Positions 46,663-53,389 of a stretch of 64,000 nucleotides of DNA are shown here, in pieces. Made by a program: the position numbers and the translations under genes. Position 1 is the stretch's first letter; each line of letters opens with the position of its first letter. Where the stretch lies: positions 1,550,001 through 1,614,000 of the forward strand of contig CP152408.1 of assembly GCA_038961845.1 (NCBI GenBank), read 5' to 3'. This DNA comes from Xylophilus sp. GW821-FHT01B05. Its GTDB lineage: Bacteria > Pseudomonadota > Gammaproteobacteria > Burkholderiales > Burkholderiaceae_C. The notes below the pieces were generated by a model. That model saw only the letters and a list, made by a program, of their open reading frames with translations. It did not search any database and was not told the DNA's origin.

Positions 46663-47973
46663 ATGTCCAGCACCGCCGCACCGGGTGATCGCCCGCACTA
46701 CAGCTTTGAAGAAAAGCGCAAGCGCATCTTTGCCATCGTGGCTGCGTCCTCGGGCAACCTGGTCGAGTGGTTTGACTTCTACGTCTATGCATTCGCGGCC
46801 ATCTACTTCGCGGGCTCGTTCTTTCCCAAGTCTGATCCCACGGTGCAACTGCTCAACACCGCGGGCGTGTTTGCGGCAGGCTTTTTGATGCGGCCGGTGG
46901 GCGGCTGGCTGTTTGGCCGCATTGCAGACCGCTATGGCCGCAAAAGCTCGCTGCTGATCTCGGTTGCCATGATGTGCGGCGGCTCGCTGCTGATCGCCTG
47001 CCTGCCCACCTACGCCAGCATCGGTGCCTGGGCGCCGGCGCTGCTGCTGGTGGCGCGGCTGATCCAGGGCTTGTCGGTGGGCGGCGAATACGGCACCACC
47101 GCCACTTATATGAGCGAGGTCGCACTGCGCGGCCAGCGCGGCTTTTTCTCGTCCTTCCAGTACGTCACGCTGATTGGCGGGCAATTGCTGGCGGTGCTGG
47201 TGATCGTCGCCATGGAGCAGTTGCTGACCGAGGCCGAGATCCGCGCCTGGGGCTGGCGCGTGCCCTTCGTGATCGGCGCGGTGGCGGCGGTGGTGGCGCT
47301 GTTCCTGCGCCGCACGCTGGCAGAAACCCAGACTCAGGCCGCGCGCGACAACAAGGACGCCGGCAGCCTGGCCAGCCTGTTCCGCGACCACAAGCGCGCC
47401 TTCTTCACCGTGCTGGGCTACACGGCGGGCGGCTCGCTGATCTTCTACACCTTCACCACCTACATGCAGAAGTACCTGGTCAACACCGTGGGCCTGCCGA
47501 TCAAGACCGCCAGCTACGTGATGACCGGCGCGCTGTTTGTCTACATGTGCATGCAGCCGGCCTTTGGCGCGCTGTCTGACCGCATTGGCCGGCGCACCAG
47601 CATGCTGCTGTTTGGCGGCTTGGGCGCGCTGTGCACCGTGCCGCTGCTGACCGCGCTGCAGTCGGTGCGCAGCCCGGTCGTGGCTTTTGTGCTGATCATC
47701 CTGGCGCTGGCCATCGTCAGCTTCTACACCTCGATCAGCGGCATCGTGAAGGCCGAGATGTTCCCGCCCGAGGTGCGCGCCCTGGGCGTGGGCCTGGCCT
47801 ATGCCGTGGCCAACGCCATCTTCGGCGGCTCGGCCGAGTACGTGGCACTGGGCCTGAAGACGCTGGGCCACGAGAGCGCCTTCTACTGGTACGTGACGGC
47901 GATGATGGTGGTCGCCTTCCTCGTTGCCTTGCGCTTGCCGCGGCAGGCAAGCTACTTGCACCATGACCATTAA
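46663..47973 (+). CDS. MFS transporter, KgtP-like (alpha-ketoglutarate/metabolite:H+ symporter)
   Basis: A 436-residue, twelve-helix transporter of the metabolite:H+ symporter group. The N-terminus [20 protein letters not shown] is highly characteristic of KgtP-type proteins, as is [18 protein letters not shown] for the loop 2-3 motif and [18 protein letters not shown]. The likely substrate is alpha-ketoglutarate or another dicarboxylate. An IS1182 element ends about 100 bases upstream, which may have changed its expression. Confidence 0.9.
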   Translation: MSSTAAPGDRPHYSFEEKRKRIFAIVAASSGNLVEWFDFYVYAFAAIYFAGSFFPKSDPTVQLLNTAGVFAAGFLMRPVGGWLFGRIADRYGRKSSLLISVAMMCGGSLLIACLPTYASIGAWAPALLLVARLIQGLSVGGEYGTTATYMSEVALRGQRGFFSSFQYVTLIGGQLLAVLVIVAMEQLLTEAEIRAWGWRVPFVIGAVAAVVALFLRRTLAETQTQAARDNKDAGSLASLFRDHKRAFFTVLGYTAGGSLIFYTFTTYMQKYLVNTVGLPIKTASYVMTGALFVYMCMQPAFGALSDRIGRRTSMLLFGGLGALCTVPLLTALQSVRSPVVAFVLIILALAIVSFYTSISGIVKAEMFPPEVRALGVGLAYAVANAIFGGSAEYVALGLKTLGHESAFYWYVTAMMVVAFLVALRLPRQASYLHHDH

Positions 47974-47983
47974 GGCATTGGGC

Positions 47984-48056
47984 AAAAATATTGGTCAAAA
48001 GTGCCTATAGCCCATGCACCACCTGGGCTATTAGCTATATATTTGATAGTTAAGCT
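47984..48056. repeat. Rep3 copy
   Basis: AAAAGTGCCTATAGCCC, then CACCTGGGCTATTAGC and TATATATTTGATAGTTAAG. The clearest of the Rep3 copies; it lies between the MFS and DMT genes. Confidence 0.78.
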
Positions 48057-48123
48057 TGGCCTCCCCACGCGGGCCGAAGGCAGCGGTTAGGCTTCAGGGT
48101 TATCCCTGGGCCATCCATCCGCC

Positions 48124-49053
48124 ATGTCTTCTTTTCTTGCCGCTTCCTGGGCCTGGATTCCCATCGTCATCTGGGCCGCGCTGACGCAGACGGTGCGCAA
48201 TGCCGCCCAGCGCACGCTGACGGCCGAGCTTGGCACCCTGGCCGCCACGCTGGTGCGCTTTCTTTACGGCCTGCCGGTGGCGGGCCTGGCGGTGGCCGCG
48301 CTGTGCCTGTGGGGCGACGGGCTGCAGCCGGTGTTCAGTGCGCGCTATGCCGGCTGGCTGGTGCTGGGCGCGCTGGCCCAGGTGGGCGCCACGGCCTTGC
48401 TGCTGCTGGCCATGCGCGAGCGCAACTTCATCCTGGCCGTGGCCTATTCCAAGACCGAGGTGCTGCAGGTGGCGCTGTTCTCCAGCCTGCTGCTGCACGA
48501 GCTGCCCGGCCTGGTCGCAATGCTGGCCATGCTGGCGGCGACCGTTGGCGTACTGCTGCTGTCCCTGCCGCGCGGCGGCTGGGCGCGGGGCGCTGCGGGC
48601 GGCGGCATGCGCAGCCGCTCGCTCTGGTACGGCCTGGGCTCGGGCGCGTGCTTTGCGCTGGCCAGCGTGGGTTTTCGCGGGGCCTCGCTGGCGCTGGGCG
48701 ACGGCATCGCGCCCTGGACGGCCGGCGCCTGGGGCGTGTTCTGGGCGCAACTGCTGCAGACCGTACTGCTGGGCGGCTGGCTGGCCGCACGCCAGCCCGC
48801 CACCCTGGTGCGCGTGGCGACATCCTGGCGCCTGTCCAGCGTGGCCGGCTCCATGGGCGCGCTAGCCTCGCTCGCCTGGTTCACCGCCTACGCCATGCGC
48901 CCGGCATCCAACGTGCGCACCCTGGGCCTGGTCGAGGTGGTGTTCAGCTACCTAGTCTCGCGCCGCGTGTTCCGCGAAAGCCTGACGCGGGCCGAGACGG
49001 TCGGGCTGGCGTTGGTGGGTGTGGGCTTGGTGCTGGTTTGCGCGCAGTTGTAG
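48124..49053 (+). CDS. DMT-superfamily (EamA-like) transporter
   Basis: A 309-residue membrane protein with ten predicted helices in two EamA-like halves. The first half ends near VAYSKTEVLQVALFSSLLLH, where conserved EamA residues lie, and the second ends with VEVVFSYLVSRRVFRESLT. Members export amino acids, nucleotides or drugs; the substrate is unknown. It is convergent with rtcA, the stop codons being four bases apart. Confidence 0.85.
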   Translation: MSSFLAASWAWIPIVIWAALTQTVRNAAQRTLTAELGTLAATLVRFLYGLPVAGLAVAALCLWGDGLQPVFSARYAGWLVLGALAQVGATALLLLAMRERNFILAVAYSKTEVLQVALFSSLLLHELPGLVAMLAMLAATVGVLLLSLPRGGWARGAAGGGMRSRSLWYGLGSGACFALASVGFRGASLALGDGIAPWTAGAWGVFWAQLLQTVLLGGWLAARQPATLVRVATSWRLSSVAGSMGALASLAWFTAYAMRPASNVRTLGLVEVVFSYLVSRRVFRESLTRAETVGLALVGVGLVLVCAQL

Positions 49054-49056
49054 TCG

Positions 49057-50088
49057 TCACGACACGCGCACCGTTGTCGGGCCAGGGCCTTCGGCAATGG
49101 CAAAGCGTACCGGCAGAAAGCGCTCTATCACCGCGCAGTTGGTGCGCAGGTGCTGCGTCACCTCGCTGCAGGTAAAGGCGCAGGCCTTTCCGCCCTGCCA
49201 CACGGCCAGCGCCAGTAGCAGCGCCAGTTGGTCGGCCAGGTGTGGGCCGACGGCTGCCTCGCTTTTCTGGAACGCGCGCAGCTCTTTCGCCAGTCCGCGC
49301 GCCACCTGCTCGGCGCTCAGCGACTTCTCGCCGAAGGCGGTGAAGACCTCGGTGACGTGTTCGTACGCCAGCGTGGCCAGCAGCGCATTGCCGGGGCCTT
49401 CGTTTTGCCGCGCCGTACCGACGCGCAACTGCTCGCCGGACCAGCCCATCGCGCCGCCCAGCGTGTCTAGCTCACGCGCCGCCACGTGGCGCGGCAGGCC
49501 GGGCGCCAGGCATTCCGCATGGCTCGACTGCAGCGCGCCGCGCGCCATCAGGTCGAAGGGCCGCAGCGCACCGGCCGCCGGCACGATGGCCGCTTCGACC
49601 TCGCCGCCGCCGGCGGGGTAGAACCCGCAGCGGCGCAGCGTCAGTTGCAGGTCGGCGCCCAGGCGGCGCAGCAGCGGCGCGAAGGCGTGCTCCAGGAAGT
49701 GGAAGGGCGGCGCCATCGGGTTGTGCGTGCCACCGCTCAGGTGCACGCGGCTGGGCGCGGCGGCCAGCAGCAGCGGCGGCAGCACCGTCTGCAGCACCAG
49801 CATGCAACTGCCCGCGCTGGCGATTGCAAAGTGGTAGTTGCCTGCGCGCACCGGGCCGGGCGTGAAGCGCAGCGACTGCGAGCCCAGCTCCGCGCCCTCG
49901 GCCTGCGCGCCGCTGATGTCAACAGCCGCGAGCACGCACGCCAGGTGCTGGCGCATCAGGCCCGGCTTGGGACGCCGGGCACGGATGTTGTCGATGGCCA
50001 GCGGCTGGCCCGTGGCCACCGACAGCGCCAGGGCCGTGCGCAGGATCTGGCCGCCGCCTTCGCCTTGCGAGCCGTCGAGTTCAAGCAT
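49057..50088 (-). CDS. rtcA: RNA 3'-terminal phosphate cyclase
   Basis: A 343-residue enzyme that converts RNA 3'-phosphates to 2',3'-cyclic phosphates using ATP, part of the RNA-repair system. It shows the family start DGSQGEGGGQILRTALALS and SGGTHNPMAPP. The adenylated histidine is in TQHLRTN (His 313). The start is ATG 50088; it overlaps the stop of the upstream nucleotidyltransferase gene by 8 bases, so they are coupled. It is the last gene of the operon led by the sigma-54 promoter at 55002. Confidence 0.95.
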   Translation of the reverse strand: MLELDGSQGEGGGQILRTALALSVATGQPLAIDNIRARRPKPGLMRQHLACVLAAVDISGAQAEGAELGSQSLRFTPGPVRAGNYHFAIASAGSCMLVLQTVLPPLLLAAAPSRVHLSGGTHNPMAPPFHFLEHAFAPLLRRLGADLQLTLRRCGFYPAGGGEVEAAIVPAAGALRPFDLMARGALQSSHAECLAPGLPRHVAARELDTLGGAMGWSGEQLRVGTARQNEGPGNALLATLAYEHVTEVFTAFGEKSLSAEQVARGLAKELRAFQKSEAAVGPHLADQLALLLALAVWQGGKACAFTCSEVTQHLRTNCAVIERFLPVRFAIAEGPGPTTVRVS

Positions 50089-50935
50089 GCGCGGCCCCCG
50101 TCTTTTCTTTCTCGAAGCGCAGCACCGTGTCGTAAAGAAACGCATCGAGGTCCGGGCCCTGGGCCTGCGGCAGCGGCGTCACCGGCTCGGCCGCATTGGC
50201 TGCCAGCTCGGCTTCGATGAAGGCGTGGATGCCGCTCCAGCGCGGGCTGGTCGCGGCTTCGCCGGCGCGCATCTTCACCTCCAGCAGGGCATTGATTTCG
50301 GCGATCAGCGCGGCGTCGCGCACCGCATCGAGCGTGCGCTGCGCCAGTTCGGCGAAGCGCATGGGCGGCACACCCGGCTGCGTGCGTATCCAGCGTGCGG
50401 CCAGCAGCGGGCGCAGCACGTAGAGGTACTTCTTGTAGCGCACCCGATCGGCCTGAAGATGCTCGCGAAAGTTCTTCTTCGCCATCGACGCGTAGTGATG
50501 CCAACCGCGCGCGTTGGAGAACACCGCCTCCGACAGCGCGCGAAAGCGCGGCATGGCCAGCGCATCGTCGCGGTACACCACGGGCGAGCGCAGCCATTCG
50601 AGCAGCGTCGGGTTCGACTCACGCATCAGGCCCAGCGCCTTGCGCAGGTCCCAGCCGTTGATGTCGAGGTCGCCGCTGATCGGCAGCTCGATCACATCGC
50701 GCTGCGGCGTCACCGTGAGGTGCCACGGCAGGCGGTTGACGTAGATGAAACGCACGTCGTAGTCGCTGTCGGGCGAAGCAAAGCCCCAGCCGCGGCTGCC
50801 GGATTCGCAGGCGAAGAGCACGGTGACGTCGTGCTGCGCTTCGATGGCGCGCAGGTTGTCCATGATCTCCGCGCGCATGGCGGGGGCGATGGGGTGAGCG
50901 GAGTGGAGGAATTCCTTCTGTTCTTCGTTTTGCAT
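50081..50935 (-). CDS. Predicted nucleotidyltransferase in the RNA-repair operon
   Basis: A 284-residue protein with a polymerase-beta-type nucleotidyltransferase site: FACESGSRGWGFASPDSDYD supplies the G-S and D-x-D metal ligands near residues 46-64. The rest resembles the COG3541-like family. Such an enzyme could add nucleotides to RNA ends or a small molecule; here it lies between rtcB and rtcA, so RNA end processing is a reasonable inference. The start is uncertain: ATG 50935 (MQNEEQK) is chosen because family similarity begins there, and ATG 50982 is an alternative. A gap of about 160 bases to rtcB suggests the longer start cannot be ruled out. Confidence 0.85.
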   Translation of the reverse strand: MQNEEQKEFLHSAHPIAPAMRAEIMDNLRAIEAQHDVTVLFACESGSRGWGFASPDSDYDVRFIYVNRLPWHLTVTPQRDVIELPISGDLDINGWDLRKALGLMRESNPTLLEWLRSPVVYRDDALAMPRFRALSEAVFSNARGWHHYASMAKKNFREHLQADRVRYKKYLYVLRPLLAARWIRTQPGVPPMRFAELAQRTLDAVRDAALIAEINALLEVKMRAGEAATSPRWSGIHAFIEAELAANAAEPVTPLPQAQGPDLDAFLYDTVLRFEKEKTGAAHA

Positions 50936-51095
50936 GATTCGAAATCTCGTTGTCGTTGCACGGCGTTGCTCGTTGCTTTTCATAGCTCGCTGCTCCACAG
51001 TCTCTTGTCCTGTTCGATGACATCCAGCATTCGTTGCGCACGATCCCGCGTCCATCCATCTTTGCGGGCCTCGCGCCGACCTCGATGGACGGCTG

Positions 51096-52316
51096 CTAGC
51101 CCTTCACACACACTACCTGCTTGAGCGTGTAAACCACCTCCACCAGGTCCTGCTGCGCCGCCATCACCGCATCGATGTCCTTGTAGGCCATCGGAATCTC
51201 GTCGATCACGTCGGCGTCCTTGCGGCATTCGACGCCTTCGGTCGCGGCGATCTGGTCGGCTACGGTGTAGAGCTTCTTCGCCTTGGTGCGGCTCATCTTG
51301 CGGCCGGCGCCGTGGCTGCAGCTCATGAAGCTCTCGGGGTTGCCCTTGCCGCGCACGATGTAGCTCTTGGCGCCCATGCTGCCGGGGATGATCCCGAGTT
51401 CGCCGGCCTTGGCGCTCACCGCGCCCTTGCGGGTCACGAGTACGTCTTCGCCAAAGTGCGTCTCGCGGCTCACGTAGTTGTGGTGGCAGTTCACCGCTTC
51501 TACGTGCGCCTCGAAGGGCTTGGTGATGACCTTGCGCGCGGCCGCGACCACGCGCTGCATCATCACTTCGCGGTTGGCGCGCGCGAACTTCTGGGCCCAG
51601 CCCACCGCACGCACGTAATCGCCGAAGTACTGGGCGCCTTCCTCGAAGTACGCCAGGTCCTGGTCGGGCAGGTTGCTCTGGTGCAGCTCTGCATCTTTCT
51701 TCGCGAGTTCGATGAAGTGCGTGCCGATGGCGTTGCCCACGCCGCGCGAACCCGAGTGCAGCATGAACCACACGGCGCCCGCTTCGTCCAGGCACACCTC
51801 GATGAAGTGGTTGCCCGTACCCAGCGTTCCCAGGTGCTTGTGGTTGTTGGTGTTCTTGATGCGCGGGTAGTCCTCGCAGATCAGGTCGAACTCTTCCACC
51901 AACTTGGCCCAGGCCGCGTCGGTTTCATCGGGCGGCGTTTCCCACGAGCCCTTGTCGCGGCCCATGCGCTTGGGGTTGCTTCCGTGCGGCACGGCCTTCT
52001 CGATCGCGGAACGCAGCGGGCCCAGGTTGTCGGGCAGGTCGCGGGCGTTGAGCGTGGTCTTGCAGGCCATCATTCCGCAGCCGATGTCCACGCCGACGGC
52101 GGCGGGAATGATGGCCTTGAAGGTCGGGATCACCGAGCCCACGGTCGCGCCGATGCCGTAGTGCACGTCGGGCATGGCCGCGATGTGCTTGAACACGATG
52201 GGCAGGCGCGCTGCGTTCTCGAGCTGCTTTTGCGCCTCGTCTTCCACGGGCACGCCGTTGGTCCACATCTTCACGGGGACGCCGTTGGCTACTGCGTGTA
52301 CTTTGTAGTTCGTCAT
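51096..52316 (-). CDS. rtcB: RNA-splicing ligase RtcB
   Basis: A 406-residue GTP-dependent ligase that joins RNA 2',3'-cyclic phosphate or 3'-phosphate ends to 5'-OH ends. Metal ligands and motifs are intact: AAVGVDIGCGMMA (Cys), LGTGNHFIEVCLDEAG, MLHSGSRGVGN and CHHNYVSRE. The guanylated histidine is His 335 in SCSHGAGRKMSR. It ends CVKG, a normal RtcB C-terminus. The start is ATG 52316 with an AGAAAGAGAAAA purine tract upstream. The fourth gene position of the RNA-repair operon. Confidence 0.96.
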   Translation of the reverse strand: MTNYKVHAVANGVPVKMWTNGVPVEDEAQKQLENAARLPIVFKHIAAMPDVHYGIGATVGSVIPTFKAIIPAAVGVDIGCGMMACKTTLNARDLPDNLGPLRSAIEKAVPHGSNPKRMGRDKGSWETPPDETDAAWAKLVEEFDLICEDYPRIKNTNNHKHLGTLGTGNHFIEVCLDEAGAVWFMLHSGSRGVGNAIGTHFIELAKKDAELHQSNLPDQDLAYFEEGAQYFGDYVRAVGWAQKFARANREVMMQRVVAAARKVITKPFEAHVEAVNCHHNYVSRETHFGEDVLVTRKGAVSAKAGELGIIPGSMGAKSYIVRGKGNPESFMSCSHGAGRKMSRTKAKKLYTVADQIAATEGVECRKDADVIDEIPMAYKDIDAVMAAQQDLVEVVYTLKQVVCVKG

Positions 52317-52348
52317 TTTTCTCTTTCTGTCTATCTTTCGCCCAATCC

Positions 52349-52849
52349 CTACTGCCAGGAAGCCCACGGCCACTTCTTGAATGCCGCGATGAGTCCTTCG
52401 TACGCGCGGAGCGGGAAATCGTGCTCCACCCAAAGCTCGCGGTACTTCGCAAGCCCCAATTCCACATAGATGCGCTCCAGAATCGCATGGATGTTGCGCA
52501 CCAGGTCCACGCGCTGGAGGGTCCCGCGGTCGAGCACTTCGTAGTCGTCCATGGCGGTGATTCCCCAGCTGGCCCAATCGCGATAGCGGCGCAATTCGAA
52601 AGCCAGTTCGTCCTTCTCGCCCGTCACCACCAGGTGAACCTCGCCGGGTTCGTCCATGAAGACCGCAGAGGCGTGCTGTGCGCCCTTCACCAGGTCGAGC
52701 CCCATGCGGGCGAGGTCGCCCAGTGAATCGTGCAGGTAAGACACCGCGAAGGCCATGGGGCCGGCATCGGCACGAAAGCTCAATGTGGCCCAACCGGTGC
52801 CGCTCAGCACGTAGCCGATCCGTTTCTGGGGACGATCTTCTTCCAACAT
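52349..52849 (-). CDS. Unknown protein between the Y-RNA array and rtcB
   Basis: A 166-residue acidic, tryptophan- and tyrosine-rich soluble protein; no family recognised. Visible features are EDRPQKRIGYVLSGTGWATL at the start, an ELRRYRDWASWGITAMDDYE segment and the C-terminal KYRELWVEHDFPLRAYEGL. It starts 28 bases after the T-tract of the fourth Y-RNA-like element and ends 32 bases before rtcB, all on the same strand. It is therefore very likely part of the RNA-repair response. Confidence 0.75.
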   Translation of the reverse strand: MLEEDRPQKRIGYVLSGTGWATLSFRADAGPMAFAVSYLHDSLGDLARMGLDLVKGAQHASAVFMDEPGEVHLVVTGEKDELAFELRRYRDWASWGITAMDDYEVLDRGTLQRVDLVRNIHAILERIYVELGLAKYRELWVEHDFPLRAYEGLIAAFKKWPWASWQ

Positions 52850-52877
52850 ATCTTCTTTCTTCTGTTCAACGACAACG

Positions 52878-53005
52878 AAAAAAAGGTGACGAGGAGCGAC
52901 GGGTTGTGAACTGAGCTATCTGCCGAAACAGACCGGGGATTGAATCCGGGACCTTCATGGCGCAGCCATGACGCTCTGACCTGTAAACCCGCCTGCATTC
53001 ACCTC
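52878..53005 (-). ncRNA. Y-RNA-like element Y4 with tRNA-like insert
   Basis: 5' to 3' on the minus strand: AGGTGA, bulge ATGCA, GGCGGGTT; insert; AACCCGTC, an 8-base bulge, TCACCT and a T7 run. The outer 6-bp and inner 8-bp helices pair fully (one G-T). The insert holds a hairpin CATGGC-tgc-GCCATG resembling a long variable arm, then a T-arm-like CCGG-ATTCAATC-CCCGG, a short TCTG/CAGA stem closed by TTTCGG, and a truncated D-arm AGCTCAG. Ro-binding function is inferred from the shared helix and the adjacent rsr gene. Confidence 0.78.
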
Positions 53006-53137
53006 AAAACAAAAAAGCAGCGACAAAAATCGACGAAACAGTCGTGCTCTAGCCACTGAGCTACGGTCTTGCGACCGGCGGGATTCGAACCCGCGACCCC
53101 GAGCGTTGGAGGCTGTAGTTCCGCCAGCATTCGCTGC
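53006..53137 (-). ncRNA. Y-RNA-like element Y3 with permuted tRNA mimic
   Basis: Minus strand: GCAGCGA, bulge ATGCT, GGCGGAAC; insert; GTTTCGTC, bulge GATTTTTG, TCGCTGC, then TTTTTTGTTTT. Outer helix 7 perfect pairs, inner helix 8 pairs. The insert is a permuted tRNA: T arm GCGGG-TTCGAAT-CCCGC, then the acceptor strands CGGTC and GACCG joined by a GCAA tetraloop, then a canonical D arm GCTC-AGTGGCTA-GAGC. This is the layout known for the effector module of bacterial YrlA-type Y RNAs. Confidence 0.85.
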
Positions 53138-53138
53138 A

Positions 53139-53241
53139 AGAAAAGTGCGACAAGGATGACAAGACGTAGACCACGCCGGAGGTCCGGCGCCGGGATTCGA
53201 ACCCTGGTCAATCCAAGATGTAGTCCTGCCTGCATTCGCAC
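53139..53241 (-). ncRNA. Y-RNA-like element Y2 with T-arm/acceptor insert
   Basis: Minus strand: GTGCGA, bulge ATGCA, GGCAGGAC; insert; GTCTTGTC, bulge ATCCTTG, TCGCAC, then TTTTCTT. Outer helix 6 perfect pairs; inner helix 8 pairs with two G-T. The insert has a T arm around GGGTTCGAATCCC and an acceptor-like hairpin CGCCGG-acct-CCGGCG. The D arm seen in Y3 is absent, so this is a reduced tRNA mimic. Confidence 0.8.
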
Positions 53242-53323
53242 AAAAACCTTCATCCCCGTTCAGCGACAAACAGTCGGTGTGACTTCGGATTGGTGATGTA
53301 GTCACACCTGCATTCGCCGAACG
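53242..53323 (-). ncRNA. Y-RNA-like element Y1 (minimal form)
   Basis: Minus strand: CGTTCGGCGA, bulge ATGCA, GGTGTGAC, a 17-base loop, GTCACACC, bulge GACTGTTTG, TCGCTGAACG, and TTTTT a little further on. The inner 8-bp helix is perfect. GGCGAATG near the 5' side fits the Ro-binding consensus reported for Y RNAs (G-N-CGAA-N-G). There is no tRNA-like insert. It is the first element after rsr. Confidence 0.78.
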
Positions 53324-53346
53324 ACGACGTTCAATTTCTTCGGATC

Positions 53347-53376
53347 GGGCACCGCGGGCCAAGGCCCACGGCACCC
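53347..53376 (-). terminator. Long hairpin between rsr and the Y-RNA array
   Basis: GGGTGCCGTGGGCC and GGCCCGCGGTGCCC, separated by two bases, can pair over 14 positions with three G-T pairs, starting 14 bases after the rsr stop. No T-run follows, so partial termination or an RNA-processing site is as likely as a true terminator. Confidence 0.55.
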
Positions 53377-53389
53377 TCTCTTCTTTCTC

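Noticed and set aside
53060..53100. Possible ordinary tRNA gene (GGTTCGAATCC T-loop and GCTC..GAGC D arm nearby)
   Set aside because: The arms are in permuted order, with no anticodon arm and no acceptor stem of 7 bp with CCA; they are better explained as the tRNA-like insert of Y3.
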